From an uncultured Lachnospiraceae bacterium (GTDB lineage: Bacteria > Bacillota > Clostridia > Lachnospirales > Lachnospiraceae), in NCBI GenBank assembly GCA_910587765.1, contig CAJUNR010000036.1, positions 1 through 41,348 on the forward strand: a stretch of 41,348 nt of DNA, written 5' to 3'. Both the position numbers and the translations under genes were made by a program. Below the pieces are notes generated by a model. It ran no database searches, was not told the origin of the DNA, and saw only the letters and a program-made list of their open reading frames with translations. Positions 1 to 8,359 of this stretch are shown here, in pieces. Position 1 is the first letter of the stretch. Each line of letters begins with the position of its first letter.

Positions 1-124
1 GGTTATATTTTTTGTATTTGTCTCTTTCTATCTTTTTCCCGACACGTCTGTCCAGTTCCATATCAAGAAGCCTGCAGTTTTCTATAAAATCTTTATTTTT
101 GCCGTCTGTTCTGTGAAATTTCAT
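1..124 (-). CDS. GNAT-like acetyltransferase, N-terminal part cut by window edge
   Basis: An open minus-strand frame starts at an ATG at 124 and runs off the left edge, giving 41 codons (MKFHRTDGKNKDF...). A GGGGAGG ribosome binding site lies just upstream, so the start is well supported. The opening resembles a group of Clostridia GNAT N-acetyltransferases that begin with a similar charged region before the acetyl-CoA fold; that is recalled similarity, and the catalytic fold lies outside the window. It follows the flavin-binding gene by 27 nt, so the two are probably cotranscribed. Confidence 0.55.
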   Translation of the reverse strand, partial: MKFHRTDGKNKDFIENCRLLDMELDRRVGKKIERDKYKKYN

Positions 125-151
125 ATAAAAGCCTCCCCGGAAATTGAAAGC

Positions 152-568
152 CTAAAACTCGTACCTTGTCCCATGTGAAAGCAGCAGCCCGTCTGTCAAT
201 TCCACACATAAAATGACCGTGTTCTCATCCTCAAAATCAGTATGCCCGTTATCAATCCATTCCGAAAACACTTCTTTCAGCCTCTTTGCAATCCTCTGGT
301 TTTCTTCCTTTCCGAAATAGCCCAAGTTTATCCCCCTGCCATGTGCAGTAAACCACTCGCCGGCTATCGCGATCACAGGATTGTTTTTTAAATGTTTTAT
401 TTTATTTGAAAGCGCATAGGTAATCACATAAAACACGCCATTCTCATAACAGGCATTTACATACCGTACATAAGGAACCTCATTTTCTACTGTCGCCAGC
501 GCAATCACCGTATCTTTTCCAAAACGCTCTGTCATTATTTTTTCAGCTTCTTCACACATTTTTTTCAT
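152..568 (-). CDS. Pyridoxamine 5'-phosphate oxidase-like flavin-nucleotide-binding protein
   Basis: 138 residues, the size of single-domain PNPOx-like split-barrel proteins that bind FMN or F420-type cofactors. The N-terminal strand pattern (VIALATVENEVPYVRYVNA) followed by FYVITYALSNKIKHLKNNP is the usual core, where NPxIAI leads into the second half of the barrel. The start has an AAAGGAG site seven bases upstream. Members of this family are mostly uncharacterised; some reduce small substrates and others are only cofactor binders, so no substrate is assigned. It lies between two acetyltransferase genes on the same strand with short gaps. A second, unrelated-looking member is at 25915-26307. 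Confidence 0.8.
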   Translation of the reverse strand: MKKMCEEAEKIMTERFGKDTVIALATVENEVPYVRYVNACYENGVFYVITYALSNKIKHLKNNPVIAIAGEWFTAHGRGINLGYFGKEENQRIAKRLKEVFSEWIDNGHTDFEDENTVILCVELTDGLLLSHGTRYEF

Positions 569-610
569 ATGTCCATCTCCTTTACCGCTTCCAGGCCGGA
601 AGACCAGAAT

Positions 611-1123
611 TTATATTTCCTCTTTCAGCAGGGAATACATTTTCATATCGATCACTTCCCCGTTTTTTACCGCATTCTTCCTTAACGTTCCCTCATACTG
701 AAAACCTGCCTTTTCCAGCACACGGCAGGATGCCGTATTATAGGCAAATGGCTCTGCGTAAATGCGGAGAATATCACTTTTCTCAAAAACATATTCGCAA
801 ACCTGTTTTACGGCCTCCGTCATGATTCCTTTTCCCCAGTATTCTTCCGCAATATAATACCCCAGCTCGGCCGTCCGCCTGTGAATATTTCCCTGACGGA
901 AAACACCGATACTTCCCACCACCCGTCCATCGGCCGTTATGGCAAAAGCAAAAGTTTCATTTTCATCCGCAGACAGCATAGCGGAGATAAAGTCCGCTCC
1001 GTCCTGTTCCGTATAAGGGTACGGCAGCCCGTCTCTGAGATTATCCTGTACTTTTTTATTGGAAAGAGCCGCCGCCAGAGCCGCCGCGTCCGCCAGCGCC
1101 CATTTTCTTATTTTAGAGATCAT
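611..1123 (-). CDS. GNAT acetyltransferase, RimJ/RimL type
   Basis: 170 residues with the RimJ/RimL layout: an N-terminal IRKWALADAAALAAAL segment, the central strand AELGYYIAEEYWGKGIMTEA that carries the acetyl-CoA pyrophosphate loop (here YWGKGIMTEA), and the C-terminal CRVLEKAGFQYEGTLRKNAVKNGE typical of enzymes that acetylate protein N-termini or small amines. The substrate cannot be told from sequence. The start is backed by GGAGG seven bases before ATG. It precedes the flavin-binding gene by 42 nt on the same strand, and the two may form an operon with the gene cut at the window edge. Confidence 0.85.
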   Translation of the reverse strand: MISKIRKWALADAAALAAALSNKKVQDNLRDGLPYPYTEQDGADFISAMLSADENETFAFAITADGRVVGSIGVFRQGNIHRRTAELGYYIAEEYWGKGIMTEAVKQVCEYVFEKSDILRIYAEPFAYNTASCRVLEKAGFQYEGTLRKNAVKNGEVIDMKMYSLLKEEI

Positions 1124-1230
1124 TTTTTCGCCTCCAGATTCATATGTGAAATCTCCAAACTTCCGGATTTATATCTTCGATACATGAAAAAGCAGTCATG
1201 CCCTGGAGTATGACCGCCGAAACAGGGGAT

Positions 1231-1659
1231 TTATAATTGCGGCTCACAATCTTTCAGGAAAAAGCGCAATAACACAACGGTAACCGCTATTTTGTATTTG
1301 ATTTCCTCAGATACTTTTTGGGACGGGTCTGATAAAAGTTTTTCAATATCTTTTGTTTCCACACCTGCCATAGCAGCAACCGTTTCCTTAGACAAGCCAT
1401 GATGGGAAAGAAGCACTTCTAAAAATGCGGCTAATCTCAAATCCTTATCTACTGTTGCACTTACATAAAGGAACGAGATTTTGTTAAACAGCATAAAACG
1501 ATACGCGCAATCGTCCGACAAGAAGTCAATGTTTCCATTTGCCAAATCCTCTATGCCGTCCAAAGGCAATCCCAAATATTGGGAAAACGTGTTTTTATTG
1601 AAACCGTATACGGTAATAAGTTCCTTTAACTCCTCTGTTACATTGTCTTTTTCGTCCAT
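1231..1659 (-). CDS. Small HTH-domain protein of unknown role
   Basis: The frame is open from 1710, but the start is placed at the ATG at 1659 (MDEKDNVTEELK), which has AGAGG six bases upstream; the upstream ATG has none. The product is 142 residues. It seems to contain two helix-turn-helix-like halves: GFNKNTFSQYLGLPLDGIEDL near residues 20-40 and GLSKETVAAMAGVETKDIEKLL near residues 85-107. I recall close relatives in many Clostridia annotated only as HTH domain-containing. It ends KDCEPQL. The gene is upstream of the acetyltransferase cluster with a 107-nt gap. DNA binding is inferred from fold; no target is known. Confidence 0.7.
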   Translation of the reverse strand: MDEKDNVTEELKELITVYGFNKNTFSQYLGLPLDGIEDLANGNIDFLSDDCAYRFMLFNKISFLYVSATVDKDLRLAAFLEVLLSHHGLSKETVAAMAGVETKDIEKLLSDPSQKVSEEIKYKIAVTVVLLRFFLKDCEPQL

Positions 1660-1837
1660 GTTGACCTCTTCTGTCTGTAAATTTTTTTTGATTTTAGTAG
1701 AGTATAGCACATGAAACCCAAATTTTCCACCGTGTGTTATTGCAGGCAGGGTGCTGTCCTCTAATTAATGCCTGGGCGTTTTTGATTTTTACCCTTTCTG
1801 TCGGTATGGCAAAAATTTTTGGAACTTTAGGGAAAGA

Positions 1838-2158
1838 GGAATTGTAGAGGAAGAACAGAACAGAAAAAATCGTGCAGCCTATGGTAAATAAATTTCGCAG
1901 GAGCTTTCCACATATTTGACCGCCCAATTTGGCAAAGGTTTTTCGGTGGATAATTTGAAACTGATACGCCAGTTTTATGTGATCTATGTCAACGATCAAA
2001 TTGGGGAAACAGTGTTTCCCCAATTTGAAAATCTCTCCGCAACAAAAACAGGCAGACTCTATTACCTTGGTTAGTCCCATTACCTGAAACTCATGCACAT
2101 TGACAATGTGGACGAACGGCATTTTTACGAAATCGAATCGGTCAAAAACGCAATGTAG
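1838..2158 (+). pseudogene. Degraded YhcG/DUF1016-type nuclease fragment
   Basis: In the frame of base 1838 the sequence reads GIVEEEQNRKNRAAYGK, stop (TAA 1889-1891), ISQELSTYLTAQFGKGFSVDNLKLIRQFY..., stop (TAG at about 2069), SHYLKLMHIDNVDERHFYEIESVKNAM, stop. This is the N-terminal DUF1016 region of YhcG-type proteins, where the second stop replaces the Trp of the conserved SWSHY motif and the first replaces a residue after YGK. The PD-(D/E)XK nuclease half is gone: the frame breaks exactly where the restriction-subunit fragment starts. YhcG-type proteins are often found inside restriction-modification loci, which fits the neighbour. Clearly non-functional. Confidence 0.75.
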
Positions 2159-3072
2159 AACTGCAGGTGGATGAAGACAAGCTGGCTATGCCGGAATTTA
2201 AGGTGTTGTGGTCAAGAATCAACGCCAAATCCGTCTATGTTGTGGATTTCGATACCGAGGATCTGATCCAAAAAGCGATTGACGCTCTTAACAGCAAGCT
2301 GCGTGTTTCCAAAATTCACTTTCAAGTAGAAACCGGAACAATGGATGCAATCAAATCCAAAGAAGAACTGCTTTCCGGCGCGTCCTTTATAAAAGAAGAA
2401 GCCGCCAGCTACGGTGTGACGATAACGGCAAATTCCAATGTGAAGTATGACTTGATTGGAAAGCTGGTCGATGAAACCGGGCTGACACGCAAAGCCCTTG
2501 TCGCTATTCTGAAAGGTATCCAGCCTGCTGTATTCGGCCAGTTCAAGGAGAATCCGGAGGAGTTTATCGTCAAAACCGCCGCCCTGATCAACGATGAGAA
2601 AGCAACGACGGTCATTGAGCATATCACCTATGATGTTCTGGACGACCATTATGGCACAGATGTCTTTACTGACCCGACTATCAAGGGCAGGCTTGGCGTA
2701 AACGCGATGAAAGCCAAAAAGCACCTGTACGATCATATCATTTACGACTCAACCGGGGAACGCGATTTTGCTGCCGAACTTGATATAAACACCAATGTGG
2801 CAGTCTATGTGAAACTGCCAGATGGATTTTACATTGCAACGCCGGTAGGCCATTATAACCCAGACTGGGCCATCGCCTTCTATGAGGGAACCGTCAAGCA
2901 CATTTATTTTGTGGCAGAAACAAAAGGCTCTATGAGTTCCTTGCAACTGCGATTGATTGAGCAATCCAAAATTCACTGTGCGAGAGAACACTTCAAAGCC
3001 ATTTCCGGTGACGAGGTAGTTTACGATGTGGTGGACAGTTACAAATCACTGTTGGAAAAGGTTATGCGGTAA
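2158..3072 (+). pseudogene. 3' fragment of type III restriction enzyme Res subunit
   Basis: The longest frame (GTG at 2167) gives 301 residues that look like the C-terminal third of a type III restriction endonuclease Res subunit: FKVLWSRINAKSVYVVDFDTEDLI, then GLTRKALVAILKG, and the distal nuclease region with DFAAELDINTNVAVYVKLPDGF and HIYFVAETKGS, which carries the D...ExK pattern of the PD-(D/E)XK site. The helicase motifs that should occupy the first 600 or so residues are absent, and no ribosome binding site precedes the frame. It is fused to the YhcG remnant at about 2150, so a large deletion probably joined two genes of one locus. No mod gene is nearby. Function is unlikely. Confidence 0.8.
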
Positions 3073-3108
3073 CAGTATAAACGGTAGATAATGCGTACCT
3101 ATACAAAA

Positions 3109-3147
3109 CCGGAGCAAACCTGTATGATAGAAACAGATTTGCTCCGG
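3109..3147 (+). terminator. Hairpin after the Res fragment
   Basis: CCGGAGCAAA (3109-3118) and TTTGCTCCGG (3138-3147) form a perfect 10-bp stem with a 19-nt loop, followed by TCTTATTT. It lies 37 nt after the Res stop codon, which fits a terminator of the former restriction operon. The T-run is interrupted, so strength is uncertain. Confidence 0.5.
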
Positions 3148-3164
3148 TCTTATTTCACTTGTTT

Positions 3165-3260
3165 CATGCCCTGCGAGCACAGGCAAAGGAAAACGGTGTT
3201 GCAGATATGAGTCCTGATGATATCAACAGGGAAATAAATCCTGTACGCACTGAGAGGTAA
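3165..3260 (+). pseudogene. C-terminal remnant of a type II antitoxin
   Basis: The plus frame reads HALRAQAKENGVADMSPDDINREINPVRTER and then stops at 3258-3260. This resembles the C-terminal tail of Phd/RelB-type antitoxins in Clostridia (ALRAQA..NG..DMSLDEINAEI...). There is no start codon, ribosome binding site or N-terminal DNA-binding half. It overlaps the 3' end of the convergent MFS gene. The assignment rests on recalled family resemblance over about 30 residues. Confidence 0.4.
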
Positions 3261-4413
3261 AAATTCCCATCAGTAACAGCACCGGAAAAACAATGCCCGC
3301 TAAAATCCCCATCTTCAGGTTATCCCCAAATACCCCTGATACCATACCGACCAGCGTGGGGCCTCCCGAACAGCCTATATCCCCGCCCAAAGCCAGCAGC
3401 GCAAACATCGCGGTTCCGCCCTTTGGCAAAGCTGCCGACGCCCTGCTGAAAGTTCCCGGCCACATGATTCCTACCGACAGCCCGCAGACAGCGCAGGCGA
3501 TCAGACTGAGCACCGGAACCGGGAAAAGGGCAATTCCCAAATAAGACAGTATACACAGGAGACAGCTGTAGACCATAAACCGTTCCAAATGAATACGATC
3601 GCCGTATTTGCCGTAAAACAATCTGGAAGTTCCCATCAAAACCGCAAACGCCATCGGTCCGGCCAGATCGCCTGCCGTCTTGGAAATCCCAAGTCCTTTT
3701 TCTGCAAAGGCAGAAGCCCATTGGCTGACCGCCTGCTCGCTCGCCCCTGCGCATATCATCATTACCAGCAAAATCCAGAATACTTTCATCCGGAACAATT
3801 CCTTTAATTCCAGTCCGGACTCACCGTCCTCAATCAACGGCGCAATGGGAACCTTGGCAAAAACAACCGCATTCCCAACCGGGATCAGCGCCCAGGTCAG
3901 CGCCAGTATCTTCCAGTTCTCTATACCGGCTACATGAAAAAACACGGTTGATATGAGTACCACCCCTGCATGTCCCCAGCAATAGAAAGAATGAAGCATA
4001 CTCATTGCCTTCTCCTTATTGTCGGAAGGGCACGCCTCCACAACCGGACTGACAAGAACTTCCAAAAGTCCGCCGCCAATGGCATAGATCATTACAGCAA
4101 TCAAAATCCCCGCAAAGGGAGTTGGCAAAACATCCGGCAGGACTGTAAGAAGAGCCAGTCCTGCAGCCGATAAAACATGAGCCAAAACCATGGATGCACG
4201 GTACCCTATCTTATCGATAAATCCGACGGAAAGAAGGTCAACCAATAGCTGTATTCCAAAATTAAAAGTCACCAGCAGCGTAATCCGGGAAAGCGGAATA
4301 TGATAACTATTTTGAAAAAACAAAAACAGCAGCGGTGTAAAATTGTTGACTACCGCCTGCACGATATATCCCACAAAGCAGGCTGCGATTGTTTTATTAT
4401 ATTCGTTTTTCAT
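3223..4413 (-). CDS. MFS transporter
   Basis: A 396-residue integral membrane protein with about 12 hydrophobic helices. The loop between helices 2 and 3 carries a recognisable MFS motif A variant (GFIDKIGYRASM), with the second-half counterpart LFYGKYGDRIHLERF. The start is set at the ATG at 4413 (MKNEYNKT) because GGAGG lies eight bases upstream; the frame extends 18 bases further without a better site. The substrate is unknown; relatives resemble FucP/Bsc-type sugar or drug carriers. It is transcribed divergently from the AraC-family gene at 4534, with a palindrome in the shared promoter region, so it is probably that regulator's target. Confidence 0.85.
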   Translation of the reverse strand: MKNEYNKTIAACFVGYIVQAVVNNFTPLLFLFFQNSYHIPLSRITLLVTFNFGIQLLVDLLSVGFIDKIGYRASMVLAHVLSAAGLALLTVLPDVLPTPFAGILIAVMIYAIGGGLLEVLVSPVVEACPSDNKEKAMSMLHSFYCWGHAGVVLISTVFFHVAGIENWKILALTWALIPVGNAVVFAKVPIAPLIEDGESGLELKELFRMKVFWILLVMMICAGASEQAVSQWASAFAEKGLGISKTAGDLAGPMAFAVLMGTSRLFYGKYGDRIHLERFMVYSCLLCILSYLGIALFPVPVLSLIACAVCGLSVGIMWPGTFSRASAALPKGGTAMFALLALGGDIGCSGGPTLVGMVSGVFGDNLKMGILAGIVFPVLLLMGIFTSQCVQDLFPC

Positions 4414-4431
4414 TGCAATACCTCCAGACAA

Positions 4432-4448
4432 ATGAGATTATATCTCAT
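4432..4448. promoter_or_regulatory. Palindrome over the MFS promoter -10
   Basis: ATGAGATTATATCTCAT is a perfect 6-bp inverted repeat around a 5-base centre. Read on the minus strand, it contains the TATAAT that best serves as the -10 of the MFS gene. Its place between divergent genes suggests an operator, for the neighbouring AraC-type protein or another factor. Confidence 0.45.
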
Positions 4449-4464
4449 AATTTACGCCGAGTCA

Positions 4465-4494
4465 TTGCATATAATCGCATATTTATGGTATAAT
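4465..4494 (+). promoter_or_regulatory. Sigma-A promoter of the AraC-family gene
   Basis: TTGCAT (4465-4470) and TATAAT (4489-4494) are separated by 18 bases and lie 39 bases upstream of the ATG at 4534. Confidence 0.6.
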
Positions 4495-4533
4495 ATCACA
4501 AAATTCATTTTTACTTCAGGAAGGGGATGCTCT

Positions 4534-5418
4534 ATGGACCATTATAAGATTACTACAGATGAAACGCTGCGGGAAACGATCCGACATGGAAACAGCAGCT
4601 ATCCTTTTGCATACTATCCTGAAAATCTCTGGCAGTTTGACTTCCACCGGATTGACTGGCACTGGCACCGCGAACTGGAATTTCTGATTGTCGCCGACGG
4701 CGCGGCGCTCTGTCTTGCCGGAACCGACAGAATAGAACTGCAGGAAGGCTGCGGCATATTGATCAACAGCGGTATTCTCCACCGCTTTGAGGCACAGTGC
4801 GACATTTTCACCCCCAACATTGTTTTTTCGCCAACTCTGTTGGCGCCTGAAAAAAGTCTTATTTATGAAAAATACATCCGTCCTGTTATAAAGTCATCTG
4901 TTCCATACCAGATTTTTGATCCGCATACGTCCTGGCAGAATCATGTCCTGCAATTACTGTCACAAATTTTTGCCCTTCAGGAATCGCAGCAAAATAATGA
5001 ACTATGTACGATTCAGCTTCTCTTTCAAATGTGGGATATCCTGCTGAAACATTTAAGCCTGGATTGCGATTCAAAAAACCTTCCGCACCTGGACTATAGG
5101 CAGGCAAGGCTGCAGACTATGATGCAGTACATCCATGACCACTATATGGAACCGATTACGCTCGGGATGATTGCAGCATCCGCATCCATCAGCAAGAGCG
5201 GGGCATTACATATTTTCCAGTCAGGGATCGGCATTTCTCCGGTAGCGTATCTCATCCAGTACCGGCTGGCGCAGGCCGCTGAACTGCTCTGTACGACTCA
5301 AAAAACTGTTTTTTCCGTCGCGGAAGAAACCGGCTTTACAAGTTCCGGATACTTTTGCCGGACATTCAGGCAGCATTATTCTATGAGCCCTAATGAATAC
5401 AGGCAAAAGAGAGCCTGA
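4534..5418 (+). CDS. AraC-family transcriptional regulator
   Basis: 294 residues. The frame is open from 4300, but the promoter at 4465-4494 and the AGGAAGGGG site at about 4518 place the start at the ATG at 4534 (MDHYKITTDE). The first half is a cupin-type effector domain (WHWHRELEFLIVADG, residues ~37-55; GCGILINSGILHRFE), the usual sugar-sensing fold. The last 100 residues hold two helix-turn-helix units: PITLGMIAASASISKSGALHIFQ and TVFSVAEETGFTSSGYFCRTFRQHYSMSPNEYRQ, the second matching the AraC signature. It likely controls the divergent MFS transporter. The ligand is unknown. Confidence 0.9.
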   Translation: MDHYKITTDETLRETIRHGNSSYPFAYYPENLWQFDFHRIDWHWHRELEFLIVADGAALCLAGTDRIELQEGCGILINSGILHRFEAQCDIFTPNIVFSPTLLAPEKSLIYEKYIRPVIKSSVPYQIFDPHTSWQNHVLQLLSQIFALQESQQNNELCTIQLLFQMWDILLKHLSLDCDSKNLPHLDYRQARLQTMMQYIHDHYMEPITLGMIAASASISKSGALHIFQSGIGISPVAYLIQYRLAQAAELLCTTQKTVFSVAEETGFTSSGYFCRTFRQHYSMSPNEYRQKRA

Positions 5419-5467
5419 CCAATGCCGCCTCCTCTTCTATACTCTCAACACCATCTGCAGCCACTTC

Positions 5468-5509
5468 ATCGTTCGGATTTATAAACCAAAATTTATAAAT
5501 CCGAACGAT
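5468..5509. terminator. 18-bp perfect inverted repeat between convergent genes
   Basis: ATCGTTCGGATTTATAAA (5468-5485) and its exact complement (5492-5509) flank a 6-base loop CCAAAA. A smaller hairpin CCCCG-AAAAA-CGGG follows directly. It lies between the converging ends of the AraC gene (5418) and the XRE gene (5530), where a two-way terminator is expected, though no long T-run follows on either side. Confidence 0.55.
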
Positions 5510-5529
5510 CCCCCGAAAAACGGGTAATT

Positions 5530-6039
5530 TCACACGTTCTGCCGTGTGAAACAGGCCCCGACGATGGAACCGGTCAAGACAAGCGGCGCTGCTCTGACGA
5601 ACAGCCACTCAAATGCGTGGAACATGGTTCCCGCAACTGCGGTTTCAGGCTGACTGAAATCCCAGCCCAGGTATGGACTGTTTAATAAGATCAGGGCAGC
5701 AAAAACAGCCGCCGTAACCGCGCACAGGGAGAGAAAAAGCCAGTGAATTATTTTCTGTCTCACTGCGATTCCATGCGCAAGCTGCAGGTTTATGACCTCA
5801 AGTTTTTCGGAAATGACGCTCAGGTCGTCAGCCTTCGTCTCGGCAACGGTTTCTCCAAGCAGTGTGCTTACAGAGGTTTCAAAGACCTCTGATATGGAAA
5901 TCAGCATATCGGCATCCGGAACCGACAAACCCTGTTCCCATTTGGAGATTGTCTGTCTCACCACATTCAACTTGATTGCGAGCTCCTCCTGCGAAAGCCC
6001 TTTTGATTTTCTGACTGCTTTGATATTTTCACTCAGCAT
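5530..6039 (-). CDS. XRE-family regulator with C-terminal membrane helices
   Basis: 169 residues. An XRE/Cro-CI helix-turn-helix occupies residues 1-60 (IKAVRKSKGLSQEELAIKLN...VVRQTISKWEQG...PDADMLISISEVF). After a short linker, two hydrophobic helices appear (IIHWLFLSLCAVTAAVFAAL and FVRAAPLVLTGSIVGACF), so it is probably a membrane-anchored regulator. This XRE-plus-membrane-tail layout is common in Clostridia and often involved in stress or competence-like control, but the signal here is unknown. The start is marked by AAAGGAGGTGAT. A promoter with an inverted repeat over the -35 sits upstream and suggests autoregulation. Confidence 0.85.
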   Translation of the reverse strand: MLSENIKAVRKSKGLSQEELAIKLNVVRQTISKWEQGLSVPDADMLISISEVFETSVSTLLGETVAETKADDLSVISEKLEVINLQLAHGIAVRQKIIHWLFLSLCAVTAAVFAALILLNSPYLGWDFSQPETAVAGTMFHAFEWLFVRAAPLVLTGSIVGACFTRQNV

Positions 6040-6063
6040 TCGTGATCACCTCCTTTCACCGCC

Positions 6064-6098
6064 ATGATACAGAGGAATCCCCGTTGCGTCAAGCAACG
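6064..6098 (-). promoter_or_regulatory. Promoter and candidate operator of the XRE gene
   Basis: On the minus strand TTGACG (6092-6087) and TATCAT (6069-6064) are 17 bases apart. The inverted repeat CGTTGC-GTCAA-GCAACG (6082-6098) overlaps the -35, a position suited to repression by the XRE protein itself. Confidence 0.55.
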
Positions 6099-6175
6099 CA
6101 AATTAACATTGCCGCGTCAACTCTTTATCCGCCGTTTTCAAGGTGTATTTATCGGTCCCGGCTGTCACGAAAATC

Positions 6176-6204
6176 TTGAAATTTGGAAAAAAATAAGCTA
6201 TATT
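6176..6204 (+). promoter_or_regulatory. Sigma-A promoter of the chemoreceptor gene
   Basis: TTGAAA (6176-6181), 17-base spacer, TATATT (6199-6204); the gene's ATG is 51 bases further on. Confidence 0.65.
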
Positions 6205-6255
6205 GTATGGTAGGGCGTTACCCTTGAAATTTTTTCCAATGGAGGGATGATTTTT

Positions 6256-8280
6256 ATGCACTTCATAGAAAACAAAAAACTTGCCGCACGAATCGGAGCG
6301 ATTACAACCGTTATCATTCTGGCGGGAATGACGCTGCTCTGGCTGGTCGTATCCACCAACGCCGCTTCCATGGTCAAAAACGATATCACCAACCAGATGA
6401 CCGACGCCGTGGAATCCAGAGCCGCTATTATCGATGAATACGTGCTTTCCGCGGAGGAATATATGACCGCGTTTGCTCTCGGCAGCGAAGTTCGCGGGCT
6501 GCTTTTGAACCCGGAGGACACGGAGCTGCTGGAACGGGCCCAGAAATATACAGAGGAGTTCGCCGCCATCAAAGGGGTGTTTGAAGGGCTTTATATCGCC
6601 ACCCCGGACACTCATGTGCTGACCCATACGTCCCGGAGCGCCGTTGGTATGACCACCCGCTCGGGGGACTCCCTGATCACCTTTCAAAATACGATCCTCT
6701 CCCGTCAGGAGTTGACGAACCTGGGGATCATGAAATCTCCCGGTACCGGCAGTATGATCCTGTCCATGTACTACCCCGTCTTTGAGGGAGAGCAGTGCAT
6801 CGGCTACGTGGGAGCCGGCGTCTATGCGAGCCATCTGATGGACTCTCTGCTGAACCTGAATATCAAGGGCCTGCCCGACAGCGAGTATGTGTTCCTGAAC
6901 GTGGATACCGGCGTCTATCTCTATCATGAGGACGACGCGCTTTTGAATACCGAGACCGACGACGAAGGCTACCGGGAAATTATCCGCCGTATTCAGGCGG
7001 ACGGCAGTACCCAGGTCAATACTTATTCTTACCGGGATGAGAACAGAATCCGCCAACTGGTGGTCTATAAGTACCTGAAAGATCGCGGCTGGGTCTTTAT
7101 GGTTCGGGACAGCGCCGCGGAAGTCTATGGCGCCGTGACAACCGTGCGTATTCTGGTGGGCGTGCTGTGCGCGGTCATGGCTGCCGCCGTCATCCTGATT
7201 ACACTTTTGATGCTGCGCCGCGAGGGCCGGGACCTGATGACCGTGGAGCGGGCCATCGGGTGTCTGGGGGATCTGAATCTCTCCGCCGATCAGGAACTGG
7301 AATCCTTCTATGACCGCTCGGACGAGATCGGTATGATTGCCCGGACCACCCACAGAGTCTGCAGCTGCCTGAGAAAGACCATCGACGACGTCGGACGCAT
7401 CCTCGGCGAAATGGCGGACGGCAATCTCGCCATTGACATCACGGCAAATGAATCGTATTATATCGGCGATTTCAAAGCTCTCTCCACCAGTCTGCAGTCG
7501 ATCCATGCCAATCTGGTAAATATCATCCGCGATATCTCTCAGGTGGCCAATCAGGTAAACGCCAGCGCGGACCGGGTGTCTTCCAGCGCCCAGGCGCTTG
7601 CCCAGGGCACGACGGAACAGGCCGATTCGGTCGAGAGGCTTATCACAAATGTGACGGCCATTACGACCCAGATTCAGACCAGTACCGTGCGCTGCGGCAG
7701 CGCCAGCGAACTGGTCGACCGGGCCACCGGCTATGCGGACGAGGCGGACACCAAGATGGAACAGTTGACTGCCGCTACCAGAAACATCGATCAGTCCTCG
7801 ACTCAGATCGGCTCCATCATCAAAACGATCGAAGACATCGCTTTCCAGACGAATATTCTGGCCCTGAACGCCGCTGTGGAGGCGGCCCGGGCCGGAAGCG
7901 CGGGCAAAGGATTCTCCGTCGTGGCGGACGAAGTCCGGAATCTGGCGGCCAAATCCGCGGAAGCCGCCCAAAATACCAACAACCTTATCAGCCGGTCTAT
8001 CCAGAGCGCCAGAACCGGGACCGAGTCTACCGATCAGGCAGTCTCCGCCATGCAGGTTATCAACGACTGCATCCAGTCCATCAAGACGCTGATGGATGAG
8101 ATTGCCTCCGCCAGCGTCCGTCAGTCGGAGATGACCTCGCTGGTGGAGGACGGAATCAAAGAAATATCCGCAGTCGTGCAGGACAATACCATAGCCGCGG
8201 AGAAAAGCACGTCCGTCTCCGGGGAACTGTCCCAACAGGCGCAGACACTGAATCGTCTTATCAGCCGTTTCCGCATTTGA
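6256..8280 (+). CDS. Methyl-accepting chemotaxis protein
   Basis: A chemoreceptor of 674 residues. The ATG at 6247 touches the GGAGGG ribosome binding site, so the ATG at 6256 (MHFIENKK), nine bases from it, is preferred. Order: TM helix at ~10-30, a large extracellular Cache-type sensor (to ~285; PVFEGEQCIGYVGAGVY is a Cache-like strand), TM helix at ~293-318, a HAMP region, then a long coiled-coil signalling domain. The hairpin tip IAFQTNILALNAAVEAARAG...GKGFSVVADEVRNLA is the CheA/CheW contact signature. Many Ser/Thr/Gln/Glu heptads could be methylation sites. No C-terminal CheR-docking pentapeptide. It is single-gene, ending at a hairpin. The ligand is not predictable. The long antisense frame opposite it is a shadow. 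Confidence 0.95.
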   Translation: MHFIENKKLAARIGAITTVIILAGMTLLWLVVSTNAASMVKNDITNQMTDAVESRAAIIDEYVLSAEEYMTAFALGSEVRGLLLNPEDTELLERAQKYTEEFAAIKGVFEGLYIATPDTHVLTHTSRSAVGMTTRSGDSLITFQNTILSRQELTNLGIMKSPGTGSMILSMYYPVFEGEQCIGYVGAGVYASHLMDSLLNLNIKGLPDSEYVFLNVDTGVYLYHEDDALLNTETDDEGYREIIRRIQADGSTQVNTYSYRDENRIRQLVVYKYLKDRGWVFMVRDSAAEVYGAVTTVRILVGVLCAVMAAAVILITLLMLRREGRDLMTVERAIGCLGDLNLSADQELESFYDRSDEIGMIARTTHRVCSCLRKTIDDVGRILGEMADGNLAIDITANESYYIGDFKALSTSLQSIHANLVNIIRDISQVANQVNASADRVSSSAQALAQGTTEQADSVERLITNVTAITTQIQTSTVRCGSASELVDRATGYADEADTKMEQLTAATRNIDQSSTQIGSIIKTIEDIAFQTNILALNAAVEAARAGSAGKGFSVVADEVRNLAAKSAEAAQNTNNLISRSIQSARTGTESTDQAVSAMQVINDCIQSIKTLMDEIASASVRQSEMTSLVEDGIKEISAVVQDNTIAAEKSTSVSGELSQQAQTLNRLISRFRI

Positions 8281-8333
8281 CGTCCGGCTCACCGGCCGTC
8301 TACATCATCGTATCTTCTCTGAGCAGTTTTGCG

Positions 8334-8359
8334 AGGCGGAGCGTTCGTACGCTCCGCCT
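8334..8359. terminator. Hairpin between chemoreceptor and mutM
   Basis: AGGCGGAGCG and CGCTCCGCCT form a perfect 10-bp GC-rich stem with loop TTCGTA. It directly abuts the mutM stop codon (8360-8362) and lies 53 bases after the chemoreceptor stop, so it may end both convergent transcripts. There is no clear T-run. Confidence 0.6.

Noticed and set aside
1694..2122. 142-codon minus-strand frame over the YhcG remnant
   Set aside because: The plus strand clearly carries the DUF1016 fragment; this is its antisense shadow.
6103..8292. 729-codon minus-strand open frame opposite the chemoreceptor
   Set aside because: It mirrors the whole chemoreceptor gene, has His/Gly-rich composition typical of an antisense frame, and lacks a ribosome binding site and any domain.
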